Assembly (NCBI GenBank): GCA_016198605.1
Contig: JACQIG010000051.1
Location: forward strand, 1 to 30,974
Direction: 5' to 3'
Origin: Candidatus Aenigmatarchaeota archaeon
GTDB lineage: Archaea; Aenigmatarchaeota; Aenigmatarchaeia; QMZP01
DNA: 30,974 bases
Below are positions 1-7,962 of this stretch, piece by piece (the first letter of the stretch is position 1; every line of letters begins with the position of its first letter). The notes under the pieces were generated by a model that was not told the DNA's origin, made no database searches, and saw only the letters and a list, made by a program, of their open reading frames with translations. Both the position numbers and the translations under genes were made by a program.

Positions 1-23
1 ATATTATTTCCATATGAAATTAT

Positions 24-40
24 ATATAACAGTGTTATAT
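24..40. promoter_or_regulatory. Palindromic operator, copy 1
   Basis: The site reads ATATAAC-AGT-GTTATAT, two perfect 7-base inverted half-sites with a 3-base centre. The same half-sites and spacing recur at 1603-1619 and 1875-1891. It lies 92 bases before the phosphoesterase ATG at 133 and about 60 bases before that gene's probable TATA box. It may therefore act at a distance, or serve a gene to the left of the window. Binding by the nearby XRE regulator is inferred. Confidence 0.7.
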
Positions 41-100
41 TTTAATTTTTAATTTTTAACACATTATTGATTTTCCAAACGAAACTATGGTGTGTGATCT

Positions 101-112
101 TTATTTATAAAA
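101..112 (+). promoter_or_regulatory. Probable TATA box of the phosphoesterase gene
   Basis: TTTATAAA at 104-111 is centred about 25 bases before the ATG at 133, the spacing expected for a leaderless archaeal transcript. This supports 133 over the upstream in-frame TTG at 67. Confidence 0.5.
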
Positions 113-132
113 CCACAACCAAATACACTCCT

Positions 133-810
133 ATGAAAATATTGGTGTTGACTGACATCCATGGCAAACACGAAGCCGTAAGCAAGCTGTTGGCTGGAAT
201 AAAGACAGACTATGATATGGTTTTGTGTGCTGGTGACCTTACTGACATGTATGACATCCCCCAGGGGTTTTCGCAGATGAACATAGCCGACCTGGTCATA
301 CAGAAACTGGCCGCGCAAGGAAAGCCAGTCTTGTGCATACCAGGAAACCATGACCCATTTGAAATATTGGAGTTGTTTGATGATTATGGGATAAACCTCC
401 ATGGGAAACACAGGAAAGTCCTAAGGGTTAATTTTGTGGGATTTGGGGGCGCCTCCACACCCTTCAACACGCTTTTTGAACCAACGGAGGAAGAGATTGT
501 TGGTGGGCTCAGGAAAAGCGCAAAGACAGGCGAGGATTTCGTGCTTGTCGTGCACATGCCGCCAAAGGACACCAAAACCGATTTGATAACGGAAGGCAAG
601 CACGTAGGTTCCAGGGCCATCAGGGATTTCATTTTAGAAAGCAGGCCCGTGGCAGCTGTCTCGGGGCATATACACGAATCGCAGGCCATTGACAGGCTAG
701 GCAAGACACAGCTAATAAACCCGGGCCCCGCCTTCCAGGGCAATTATGGCATTATTGAAATCAAAGGTGGGGAAGCTGCGTGCGAAATAAGGAAGGCAAA
801 AACAACCTAA
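133..810 (+). CDS. Calcineurin-like metallophosphoesterase (Icc-related)
   Basis: A 225-residue protein of the binuclear-metal phosphoesterase superfamily, closest in look to the small archaeal Icc-related group. The metal-ligand motifs appear in order: DIHG near residue 8, GDLTD near 36, GNHD near 75, a central HMPP segment and GHIHES towards the C-terminus. The substrate cannot be read from sequence; members of this group hydrolyse phosphodiesters or phosphomonoesters. The ATG at 133 is chosen because the first beta strand and DIHG motif follow at once and a TATA box sits 25 bases upstream. An in-frame TTG at 67 would add 22 residues that do not look like this family. The stop codon overlaps that of the convergent regulator gene. 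One copy of the shared palindrome lies upstream. Confidence 0.85.
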   Translation: MKILVLTDIHGKHEAVSKLLAGIKTDYDMVLCAGDLTDMYDIPQGFSQMNIADLVIQKLAAQGKPVLCIPGNHDPFEILELFDDYGINLHGKHRKVLRVNFVGFGGASTPFNTLFEPTEEEIVGGLRKSAKTGEDFVLVVHMPPKDTKTDLITEGKHVGSRAIRDFILESRPVAAVSGHIHESQAIDRLGKTQLINPGPAFQGNYGIIEIKGGEAACEIRKAKTT

Positions 811-1565
811 GAAATATTTTTAAGCCTGTCCACAATCTCCTTCGCATCGGCAAGCCTGCATACTGCCAATGGTATGTTCTCAACCTCTGCGATGCGCATG
901 GCTATGTCGTCCACTGAAGCAAGGCCGTGGAGGACCACAAGGGACGGGTGGAGGTTTGTAAGCTTTATGGCGACCAGCGGCGTCTTGCCCGTGGACACCT
1001 TTGTGAATATCAGGACCCTCTGGGTCGTGATGCCGTATAGCTTGATAAGCTCGTTGAATGACAGCTCCGTTATCGCCCTTACGGAATCTATTATCGTGTA
1101 GCCGTATATCATGCCCTCCGGGTGCTGCTTCTTTGTAATCAGCGGCGCGTTTATGAGCTCGCAGAACCTGCCTATGTCAATGCCGGAGGAGAACTCTTTT
1201 ATGTCCACAATGGAATTTGACAGGGCAGGGGATTGGTAGTTCCTCACGAAGCTCCTTATGGTCTTCCCACCGCTCTTCTCATCCAGGTCCAAGAGGGTTG
1301 ACATGTATTTCCTTATCACTTTGATGCCGGGGGATTTTCTCCTCCCGGATTCGTAATCGGAGACTACGGATGATGTTATGCCAAGCGCGTTGGCAAGCTC
1401 CTTCTGCGAGATCTTGAATATGTTGCGCCACTTCTTTATCACGCTCTCAGGGGATTCTGCCATGACTATTTCCCCCACGATGTCTTTCATGAGCTTTGTT
1501 TTGGCCAGGGAAAACTCGTCTGCCGTGTGCAGTTCCGCAAAGTGTTCGACTTTTGTTGTGTCCAT
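807..1565 (-). CDS. XRE-type helix-turn-helix transcriptional regulator
   Basis: A 252-residue archaeal DNA-binding regulator. An XRE/Cro HTH lies at about residues 44-80 (ISQKELANALGITSSVVSDYESGRR). The C-terminal 150 residues form an alpha/beta domain of the kind found in the predicted archaeal regulators of COG1709, whose ligand is unknown to me. Its own promoter region contains the palindrome at 1603-1619, about 38 bases before the start codon and just upstream of an AT-rich TATA-like element (1583-1592). Autoregulation is therefore likely. Copies of the palindrome also precede the phosphoesterase and the Hjc gene, so the protein may control all three. That it binds this site is inference. 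Confidence 0.85.
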   Translation of the reverse strand: MDTTKVEHFAELHTADEFSLAKTKLMKDIVGEIVMAESPESVIKKWRNIFKISQKELANALGITSSVVSDYESGRRKSPGIKVIRKYMSTLLDLDEKSGGKTIRSFVRNYQSPALSNSIVDIKEFSSGIDIGRFCELINAPLITKKQHPEGMIYGYTIIDSVRAITELSFNELIKLYGITTQRVLIFTKVSTGKTPLVAIKLTNLHPSLVVLHGLASVDDIAMRIAEVENIPLAVCRLADAKEIVDRLKNIS

Positions 1566-1602
1566 ATACGATAATTAACTGTTTTATTTAAATGGTTGAC
1601 GT

Positions 1603-1619
1603 ATATAACGGCGTTATAT
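1603..1619. promoter_or_regulatory. Palindromic operator, copy 2 (regulator promoter)
   Basis: ATATAAC-GGC-GTTATAT, identical half-sites to copies 1 and 3 with a different 3-base centre. It lies 37 bases before the regulator's start codon at 1565, immediately upstream of a TATA-like element read on the minus strand. Confidence 0.75.
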
Positions 1620-1874
1620 TACATTTTATCTGCCCCCCAACGGAACATAATTCCCATCAGCTTCGTTGAAATCCTATAATTGAGATGATCCTGAAGGGTA
1701 TCCTGCCTTTTTATTTTACGTCTTTCATGGAATATTCGATAGTCAATTGACTAATATCCTCATGATCTTTTCACCCTCTTTGACTTAAGCTAGTATTTTA
1801 TTACTTTTTTATCAGCCACCTTGTAGGATTTCAACAAAATCTTTCCATCACATATTAGCAGTTGCAGCTGGCGG
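1620..1874. other. Gene-free, AT-rich gap between regulator and hjc
   Basis: No convincing reading frame is seen on either strand. The stretch holds an imperfect inverted-repeat element (1665-1838, listed separately). It separates the divergent regulator and hjc genes, each with its own operator copy at the edge. Confidence 0.5.
1665..1838. repeat. Imperfect long palindrome with terminal inverted repeats
   Basis: GTTGAAATCCTATAA at 1665-1679 is matched by TTGTAGGATTTCAAC at 1821-1835, a 15-base inverted repeat with one G-T pair. Almost midway, TAGTCAATTGACTA at 1740-1753 is a perfect 14-base palindrome. Its flanks can pair further with small bulges (about 1725-1765). The whole could fold as a cruciform or hairpin and resembles a degenerate MITE-like element, but no target-site duplication or second copy is visible here. 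Confidence 0.45.
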
Positions 1875-1891
1875 ATATAACAGTGTTATAT
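1875..1891. promoter_or_regulatory. Palindromic operator, copy 3 (hjc promoter)
   Basis: ATATAAC-AGT-GTTATAT, identical to copy 1. It lies 35 bases before the hjc ATG and about 5 bases upstream of a TATA-like element (1896-1904). The operator-to-start spacing is close to that of copy 2 for the regulator gene. Confidence 0.75.
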
Positions 1892-1926
1892 ATGGCATAT
1901 TAACCACAACACCAATAATCATAATA

Positions 1927-2307
1927 ATGAAAACCTACGCAAAAGGCGCCGCCTTTGAGAGGGAGCTGATCCACTTTTTCCACTCAAAGGGCTTTTCCTG
2001 CGTGCGCGCGGCATCCAGCGGCGGGGACATATGCCCAGCCGACATAATAGCCATCAAGAAGAGCCTCATAATAGCGATAGAATGCAAATCGTGGAAGGAT
2101 AGGCCCAGGCTTGACAGCGGCGCCATCCGGAGATACAAGGAATGGTGCGAGAGGGCCAATGCAATGGGGTTCCTTGCATGGCAGGCGCCAAAAAGCAAGC
2201 ACAGAAGGTGGAGATTCCTCACGCTGAAGGACGCCGAGGAAAACAAATACGAAGATGAGAACTGGTTTGAACTGGACAGCCTGTTAAAGGCCCTTGACTT
2301 CAGATAG
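1927..2307 (+). CDS. hjc: Archaeal Holliday junction resolvase Hjc
   Basis: A 126-residue PDDEXK nuclease of the usual Hjc size, cutting four-way DNA junctions during recombination and fork repair. Visible catalytic pattern: Glu11 in the first helix (GAAFERELI), the RAASSGG strand-turn, Asp39 (ADIIAI), and Glu52-x-Lys54 (IECKSW). A basic C-terminal region follows. The start is the first ATG after a TATA-like element at 1896-1904. The upstream palindrome suggests the gene is controlled with the neighbouring regulator, which would be unusual for a housekeeping resolvase. Confidence in the family is high; the regulatory link is inferred. Confidence 0.9.
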   Translation: MKTYAKGAAFERELIHFFHSKGFSCVRAASSGGDICPADIIAIKKSLIIAIECKSWKDRPRLDSGAIRRYKEWCERANAMGFLAWQAPKSKHRRWRFLTLKDAEENKYEDENWFELDSLLKALDFR

Positions 2308-2331
2308 CTACCTTTCTAAGGGCTGGCACAG

Positions 2332-3498
2332 TCACTTTAACCTCTTCACGGCTTTCTCGATCCTGCCCATGGCTTGCACTATCTTGCTGTAGGGCGACGC
2401 ATAGCTTAGCCTGATGTAGCCCTCGCCAAACCTACCGAATTCGGTTCCAGGGACAACAGCCACCTTTGCCTTGCTTAAAAGCAAGTCCGCGAATTTCTCG
2501 GATTTCATCCTGAAGCCAAACCTGGGGAAGAGATAGAAGGCGCCCTGCGGTTCCCGCGACTCAAATCCTTCCATCTCGTTCACCCTCCTGTAAATGTATC
2601 TCCTCCTCCTGTCATATTCCCTGACCATCCTTTCCGAATCCCGCTGCCCGCTCCTCAGGGCTTCTGTTGCCGCCACCTGCCCTATTGTTGGGGCTGACAA
2701 CGTGGTGAACACGTGCATCTTTGCCATGGCGCCGATTACCTTCTCAGGGCCCGTTGCAAACCCCACCCTGAAGCCAGCCATGGCATATGATTTTGAGATG
2801 GAATGCAGCGTTATCACGCGATCCTCCATGCCGTTCATGGAACCGATTGAAACGTGTTTTGCGCCGCCATAGACAAATTTTTCATAGGCTTCGTCGGATA
2901 TCACAAGCAGGTTATGCTCCACCGCAAAATCCGCTACCTCTTCCAGCGATTTCCTGGAGAACACTGTCCCCGTGGGGTTTGACGGCGTGTTCAATATTAT
3001 GGCCTTGGTCTTCTCCGGTATTATGATCTCCTTCATCCTGTCCGTGTCGTACTGGAAATTGTCCTCCTCGCGCAGGTGGACAGGCAGCGGCAGCCCGTTA
3101 AGCACCTCAACAACCGGCTTATATGCAAGGAATCCAGGGTCCGGTATGATGACCCCCTCCCCGTCATCCAGCAGGCACATCAGCGCAAGCAGTATGCCTT
3201 CCGTGGAGCCCGTGGTCACGAGTATGTTCTCATCCCCGGCCTTTATGCCGTTCTCCCTCTTCAGTTTCCTTATCAGCTCTCCCCTGAGCTCTGCCCTTCC
3301 AACCGGCGGCGAATAATGCGTGTAACCCCTGTCAAGAGCCTTCTTCGCAGACCTGATCACGTTTTTTGGCGCGCCAAAATCGGGCTCCCCCGGCCCGAGG
3401 CTTATTATGCTCTTGTCCTCCTCGGCTATCTTCAGCAGCCTTCCTATCCTGGAGGCAGGCAGCTCTTTCTCGCGCTTCGCTATCATGTCACGCGGCAT
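2332..3498 (-). CDS. Class I/II PLP-dependent aminotransferase
   Basis: A fold-type I aminotransferase of 388 residues when started at the ATG at 3498 (MPRDMIAKREKEL). Recognisable elements are the N-terminal LGPGEPDFGAPKNV segment, the NTPSNPTGTVF motif, the YEKFVYGG segment, and the PLP lysine in SISKSYAMAGFRVGF. The substrate is probably aspartate, an aromatic or a branched amino acid, but specificity cannot be read. A longer frame upstream to 3552 adds residues without family character and would run through the promoter. Divergent from the ACD alpha gene across about 50 bases that hold one shared AT-rich box. Confidence 0.87.
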   Translation of the reverse strand: MPRDMIAKREKELPASRIGRLLKIAEEDKSIISLGPGEPDFGAPKNVIRSAKKALDRGYTHYSPPVGRAELRGELIRKLKRENGIKAGDENILVTTGSTEGILLALMCLLDDGEGVIIPDPGFLAYKPVVEVLNGLPLPVHLREEDNFQYDTDRMKEIIIPEKTKAIILNTPSNPTGTVFSRKSLEEVADFAVEHNLLVISDEAYEKFVYGGAKHVSIGSMNGMEDRVITLHSISKSYAMAGFRVGFATGPEKVIGAMAKMHVFTTLSAPTIGQVAATEALRSGQRDSERMVREYDRRRRYIYRRVNEMEGFESREPQGAFYLFPRFGFRMKSEKFADLLLSKAKVAVVPGTEFGRFGEGYIRLSYASPYSKIVQAMGRIEKAVKRLK

Positions 3499-3517
3499 AC
3501 ACTTACTTTGTTGCGGC

Positions 3518-3527
3518 AATAATAAAT
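3518..3527. promoter_or_regulatory. Shared bidirectional TATA-like box
   Basis: AATAATAAAT is the only AT-rich box in the divergent gap. Its centre is about 28 bases before the ACD alpha start (3551, plus strand) and about 25 before the aminotransferase start (3498, minus strand). It could serve as a leaderless promoter in both directions. Confidence 0.45.
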
Positions 3528-3550
3528 CCCAAGGAAACAAAGAACTAACC

Positions 3551-4921
3551 ATGAAACAACTTGATTATTTTTTCAGCCCCAAATCCGTGGCAGTGATAGG
3601 CGCTTCCAGGGATCCCCAGAAGATAGGCCATGTCGTCTTCAGGAACTTCATTGAGGGGAAATTCAAGGGCAGGCTGTACCCAGTAAACCCCAATGCGGCT
3701 GAGCTGTTCGGCCACAGGTGTTACCCGGGCATAATGCAGATACGTGACAGGATAGACCTTGCAATAATAACGATACCGGCCCTCCTGGTCCCGGAAGCCC
3801 TGGAGCAGTGCGGTAGGAAATCCATACCCGCCGTTATAATAATATCCGCAGGTTTCAAAGAAATCGGGGACATGGAGCTGGAAGACAAAATCAAAAAAAT
3901 AATAAAAAAATACCATATGCGCGCCATGGGGCCCAACTGCCTTGGCGTGCTGGACCCGTATTCTGAAGTGGACACATTCTTCCTCCCGCGATACAAGCTT
4001 GAAAGGCCCGGCCCGGGGAATATAGCATTCATCTCGCAGTCCGGCGCCCTGGGCTCCGTGACGCTTGACTGGATGGCGATGAAGAACTACAGGATATCAA
4101 AATTCATTTCCTATGGCAACGCCGCCGACATAGACGAGGCAGACCTTATAGAATATCTTGCGGAAGACGACAAAACCAGGGTGATATGCTGCTATTTTGA
4201 AGGCATCGCCCGCGGCAGGCGTTTCTTTGAGATTGCAAAAAAGATCTCAAAAAGGAAGCCTGTAATTGTCCTGAAAGGCGGCGTTACAGAAGCCGGCACA
4301 AAAGCAGTCTCAAGCCACACGGGCTCGCTCGCAGGCGAGGCCGCAGTCTACGCATCCATGTTCAGGCAGGCGGGGATGCTGCAGGCGTATGATATTGAGC
4401 AGATATTTGATTTCGCCCGCGTCCTTTCCACCCAGCCCATACCCAAGGGCGACCGCACCCAAATCATAACGAACGGCGGCGGCTTCGGCGTGCTCACGAC
4501 AGACTGGATGGTAAAGAACGGCCTGCCCCTGGCAAAAATGGGCGCCAAGTATCTTGACAAAATAAAGAAGGTCTCCCCGCCCTATGTCGCCCTGAAGAAT
4601 CCCATCGACCTTACAGGCGACGCAGATGAGGAGCGTTACAGGGTTGCGCTCCAGGCGGCAATGGAAGACCCTGCGGTGGACATAATAACACTGATAGTGC
4701 TGCTCCAGATCCCAACCCTGACCGCAGACATCGTGGATACAATAGCCGAATTCTCAAACCGGAGGGAAAAACCCCTTATAGTCATTTCGGCCGGCGGGCG
4801 CTATACAGAGGTGCTGAAGAAATCCCTTGAGGATTTTGGCATACCCACTTTCTCCTACCCGGAAAGGGCAGCGGAAGCGATAAAGGCGCTGTGCATTTAT
4901 GCAAAAACCAGGGGCAGATAG
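3551..4921 (+). CDS. acdA: Acetate-CoA ligase (ADP-forming) alpha subunit
   Basis: A 456-residue alpha subunit of the ADP-forming acyl-CoA synthetase, which converts acyl-CoA, ADP and phosphate to the acid, CoA and ATP and gives substrate-level ATP in fermenting archaea. It has the CoA-binding Rossmann domain (SVAVIGASRDPQKIG near the start) and succinyl-CoA-ligase-like domains. The phospho-histidine lies in SSHTGSLAG at His256, matching the position reported for the Pyrococcus enzyme (His257). The length equals the usual separate alpha subunit, not the fused alpha-beta form. No ATP-grasp beta subunit is encoded nearby. The start at 3551 is supported by the upstream box and by the family-typical beginning (LDYFFSPKSVAVIGAS). 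Confidence 0.9.
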   Translation: MKQLDYFFSPKSVAVIGASRDPQKIGHVVFRNFIEGKFKGRLYPVNPNAAELFGHRCYPGIMQIRDRIDLAIITIPALLVPEALEQCGRKSIPAVIIISAGFKEIGDMELEDKIKKIIKKYHMRAMGPNCLGVLDPYSEVDTFFLPRYKLERPGPGNIAFISQSGALGSVTLDWMAMKNYRISKFISYGNAADIDEADLIEYLAEDDKTRVICCYFEGIARGRRFFEIAKKISKRKPVIVLKGGVTEAGTKAVSSHTGSLAGEAAVYASMFRQAGMLQAYDIEQIFDFARVLSTQPIPKGDRTQIITNGGGFGVLTTDWMVKNGLPLAKMGAKYLDKIKKVSPPYVALKNPIDLTGDADEERYRVALQAAMEDPAVDIITLIVLLQIPTLTADIVDTIAEFSNRREKPLIVISAGGRYTEVLKKSLEDFGIPTFSYPERAAEAIKALCIYAKTRGR

Positions 4922-4924
4922 CCG

Positions 4925-4933
4925 TTATATAAG
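4925..4933 (+). promoter_or_regulatory. TATA box for the membrane protein gene at 4955
   Basis: TTATATAAG is centred 26 bases before the ATG at 4955, directly after the acdA stop codon. The spacing fits a leaderless transcript. Confidence 0.6.
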
Positions 4934-4954
4934 ACGGCCAAAACAAATATACAC

Positions 4955-5560
4955 ATGCCAGAAGAAGCAATAGCCAGTTACCTGAAGGATAACCTCAAGA
5001 AAGGATACCCTCTTGCTTCTCTTAAACAGGCCCTGCTTGACCAGGGGTGGAAGCAGAAGCAGATAGACGAAGCTGTGGCGGCAGTAGGCGAGGCTCCACA
5101 AACTAAGGCACCGTCGCCCGCGGCCAAACCACAACCCAAGATGCAACCACAAGTGGGCGATGGGACGCAAAGGCCGCTGGGCGTACTGATAATAAGCATT
5201 GTTGGCATGATTGTAGGCATACTTGTAGCTGTAGTGGGCATCATTCTAATCTTCATCGGCAGCATTGCCGGTGCCATCCTCACCCAAACCCCATTGGGGC
5301 CTCTCGGGGGCGTTTTAGGCATCATTGGAGCCATTTTAGGCGGGGTGTTTATAATAGCAGGCCTGATAGGGTTCTTCATCTACTACCTACTGTTCAAGAT
5401 GAAGAAGATCGGCTGGCTAATAGTCATGATATTCGGAATAATAGGGGCAATCATAGGAATTCTTGGTGCCGTGTCCTTGAACATTATAAGCATAGTTTCA
5501 TTGGTAGTGCAAATCCTAGTATTATACTACCTGTGGACACGAAGGACGCTTTTCCGATAG
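4955..5560 (+). CDS. Small membrane protein with N-terminal helical motif
   Basis: A 201-residue protein of unknown function. Residues 1-45 form an amphipathic helical module (IASYLKDNLKKGYPLASLKQALLDQGW). I recognise this short motif as recurrent in proteins of DPANN-type archaea, where it precedes varied membrane parts. A Pro/Ala/Lys/Gln linker spans about 46-72, followed by about four hydrophobic helices (roughly 75-105, 115-147, 152-173, 176-195) rich in Gly, Ile and Val, and a basic end (RRTLFR). The linker suggests a cytosolic tether joined to a membrane-embedded domain. It has its own TATA box and no clear operon partner. No biochemical role is proposed. Confidence 0.75.
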   Translation: MPEEAIASYLKDNLKKGYPLASLKQALLDQGWKQKQIDEAVAAVGEAPQTKAPSPAAKPQPKMQPQVGDGTQRPLGVLIISIVGMIVGILVAVVGIILIFIGSIAGAILTQTPLGPLGGVLGIIGAILGGVFIIAGLIGFFIYYLLFKMKKIGWLIVMIFGIIGAIIGILGAVSLNIISIVSLVVQILVLYYLWTRRTLFR

Positions 5561-5606
5561 GCCCTTAAAGGCTAAAAAGATAAACCCCGGCAACACAATA
5601 TATTCC

Positions 5607-7073
5607 ATGGTTAGTTCTTTCAGGCTTTACATAGGAGGGAAGTGGGCGAACTCCCGCTCCGGTGAAACCTTCAGCAGCCTGAACCCGGCCACGGGGAAAC
5701 CCATAGCTAGTTTCCAGAAGGCCGGTGAGGATGACGTAAATAGGGCCGTGGATGTGGCCGGAAAAGCCCAGAAGAAATGGAAGGATGTTCCTGCACCAAA
5801 GAGGGGAGAAATTCTTTTAAGATTTGCATATCTCCTGAAGCAGCACAAGGAAGAACTGGCACAAACAGTCACGCTGGAAATGGGCAAAGTCCTCACAGAG
5901 GCCAGGGGCGATGTGCAGGAGGCCATAGACACGGCAGAATACTTCGCAGGGGAAGGCAGGCGGCTCTTCGGCCACACGACACCGTCTGAACTGCGCAACA
6001 AGTTCGCCATGACAATAAGGATGCCCGTTGGCGTTTTCGGCATAATCACGCCATGGAATTTTCCCATAGCCATACCGGCATGGAAAATAATGCCCGCGTT
6101 AGTATGCGGCAATGCCGTCGTGTTCAAGCCTGCGAGCGACACGCCGCTGTGCGCCACGAAATTCGTGGAGCTCCTCATAAAAGCAGGCGTACCCAGCGGC
6201 GTTGTCAACCTTGTGACAGGGCCTGGCGATCCCACGGGAACCGCAATAGTAAAACACAAGGGAGTGCGCGGAATCTCCTTCACCGGCAACAGGGAAACCG
6301 GCGAGTCCATACTGAAGAATGCCGGGCTAAAGAAAGTCGGCCTGGAGCTGGGCGGCAAGAACGGCATAATCATAATGCCCGATGCACCCCTGGAACTGGC
6401 GCTGGATGGCGTGATATGGGGGGGCTTTGGCACCACCGGGCAGCGGTGCACCGCCGCATCGCGCGTCATTGTTGACGAAAAAATCAGGGGGAAATTTGAA
6501 AGGATCTTCGTGGACCGCGCGAAAAGGCTGAGACTGGGCCCAGGCATTAACCCAAAGACGGATGTCGGCCCGCTGATAAACAAAGCCGCTGTCGATAAGG
6601 CACGCAGATACACCCAGATAGGCCTTGAAGAAGGGGCAAAACTGCTATGCGGCGGGAAACCACACGGCAAGGCAGGCTTCTTCTACCAGCCAACGGTCTT
6701 CACTGATGTTGCACCAGACATGAAAATAGCCCAGGAGGAAATCTTCGGGCCCGTCGTTTCCATAATCTCCGTGAAGAACATCGACGAAGCCATTGATGCC
6801 ATGAACTCGGTCAGGTATGGGCTAAGCTCCTCCATCTACACCCGCGACATAAACGCGGCTTTCAGGGCAATACATGAGATAGAAGCGGGCATAACGTATG
6901 TCAATGCGCCCACCATCGGCGCGGAAGTCCACCTGCCCTTCGGCGGCGTGAAGGAGACCGGCATAGGCACGCGCGAGGCCGGCATAGAGGGCATAAACGA
7001 GTTCTCCGAGACCAAGACAGTGTACATAGACTACTCAGGCAGGCTGCAGAGGGCGCAGATTGACGCCGATTAA
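5607..7073 (+). CDS. NAD(P)-dependent aldehyde dehydrogenase
   Basis: A full-length 488-residue aldehyde dehydrogenase superfamily member oxidising an aldehyde to the acid. Key elements: TPWNFP with Asn151, the cofactor-binding FKPASDTP around Lys174, the FTGNRETG loop, general base Glu247 in LELGGKN, and nucleophile Cys281 in GQRCTAASR. The C-terminal pattern (PTIGAEVHLPFGGVKETG) is like semialdehyde dehydrogenases acting on sugar-acid or amino-acid intermediates, but the substrate is undetermined. It lies 31 bases before nnrD on the same strand and the two may be co-transcribed. Confidence 0.87.
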   Translation: MVSSFRLYIGGKWANSRSGETFSSLNPATGKPIASFQKAGEDDVNRAVDVAGKAQKKWKDVPAPKRGEILLRFAYLLKQHKEELAQTVTLEMGKVLTEARGDVQEAIDTAEYFAGEGRRLFGHTTPSELRNKFAMTIRMPVGVFGIITPWNFPIAIPAWKIMPALVCGNAVVFKPASDTPLCATKFVELLIKAGVPSGVVNLVTGPGDPTGTAIVKHKGVRGISFTGNRETGESILKNAGLKKVGLELGGKNGIIIMPDAPLELALDGVIWGGFGTTGQRCTAASRVIVDEKIRGKFERIFVDRAKRLRLGPGINPKTDVGPLINKAAVDKARRYTQIGLEEGAKLLCGGKPHGKAGFFYQPTVFTDVAPDMKIAQEEIFGPVVSIISVKNIDEAIDAMNSVRYGLSSSIYTRDINAAFRAIHEIEAGITYVNAPTIGAEVHLPFGGVKETGIGTREAGIEGINEFSETKTVYIDYSGRLQRAQIDAD

Positions 7074-7104
7074 GGGATTTATTACGCGGAAATAATATTT
7101 CCCC

Positions 7105-7962
7105 ATGCATACTTTTGAGAAAGCGCTGGTAAAAAAACTCTACCCGCCCAGGCCGCCGGAAAGCCACAAGGGCGACTTCGGCAAGCTGCTGGTGGTCGGC
7201 GGCAGCATAAGGTATTCCGGGTCGCCTGCACTGGCCGCCTTGGCCGCTTATAGGGCTGGCGCCGATCTTGTTACCGTGGCGGCACCCAAGCGCGCGGCAG
7301 ACATAGTGGCGGGCTTCTCCCCAGACATAATCACGTACCCCCTTGACTACCACTACCTTAACAACCACCACCTCCACCACGTGATTGACCTTATGGCAGA
7401 CGCGGATGCGCTCGTGGTCGGCAATGGCGCTGAGAGGATAAAGGAGACAAAGGGATTCATAATAAACCTCCTGAAGAAGGCCGAGAAGCCTTGCGTGCTG
7501 GATGCCGATGCAATACATGCCGTGGCCGAGAACAGGGATGTTATCAAATCAAATTACGTAATCACGCCGCACCAGCATGAGTTCTCGGTTTTGACCGGCA
7601 TAAAATTGGAAGGGAAACCCTTGAACGAAAGAATTGAGGCCGTAAAAAAATCTGCAGGACAGCTGAATGCCACCATTCTACTAAAAGGCCATGCAGACAT
7701 AATATCAAACGGAAATGAAACCGCAGTAAACAAGACCGGCTGCGCTGAGATGACAAAAGGCGGCACAGGTGACACCCTTGCAGGGATCTGCGGCGCCCTG
7801 CTTGCAAGGGGGGCAAAGCCTTTTGATGCGGCGTGCTGTGCGGCTTACATAAATGGCCTGGCAGGCGAGATGGCCGCCAAGAAATTCGGCGAAGGCATGC
7901 TCGCATATGATTTAATCTGGGAGATACCAAATGTAATAGGTGGTGCTGTTGGAAAGAGTTAG
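7105..7962 (+). CDS. nnrD: ADP-dependent NAD(P)H-hydrate dehydratase
   Basis: A 285-residue ribokinase-like enzyme that repairs hydrated NAD(P)H using ADP. Evidence includes the N-terminal HKGDFGKLLVVGGS signature, VLDADAIHAV in the middle, TPHQHEF, and the catalytic anion-hole segment MTKGGTGDTLAG near residue 220. It corresponds to the C-terminal half of the usual bifunctional Nnr protein; the NnrE epimerase half is absent, so epimerase must be separate or missing. The 3' end overlaps the start region of the next gene by 14 to 23 bases, suggesting translational coupling. It follows aldehyde dehydrogenase, a source of NAD(P)H. Confidence 0.9.
   Translation: MHTFEKALVKKLYPPRPPESHKGDFGKLLVVGGSIRYSGSPALAALAAYRAGADLVTVAAPKRAADIVAGFSPDIITYPLDYHYLNNHHLHHVIDLMADADALVVGNGAERIKETKGFIINLLKKAEKPCVLDADAIHAVAENRDVIKSNYVITPHQHEFSVLTGIKLEGKPLNERIEAVKKSAGQLNATILLKGHADIISNGNETAVNKTGCAEMTKGGTGDTLAGICGALLARGAKPFDAACCAAYINGLAGEMAAKKFGEGMLAYDLIWEIPNVIGGAVGKS

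Noticed and set aside
87..110. Eight-codon reading frame (ATG to TAA) before the phosphoesterase, as a leader peptide
   Set aside because: It overlaps the probable TATA box of the gene and would lie upstream of the inferred transcription start.
4922..4940. GCCGTTATATAAGACGGC as a further copy of the ATATAAC operator
   Set aside because: The inverted arms are GCCGT/ACGGC with a TATA centre; it does not have the AAC-N3-GTT core and is better read as a TATA box inside a short imperfect palindrome.
5627..6670. Long open frame antisense to the aldehyde dehydrogenase (347 codons)
   Set aside because: It mirrors a gene with all catalytic motifs in the other strand, has a Pro/Ser-rich composition and no recognisable domain; an effect of G+C-rich codons.
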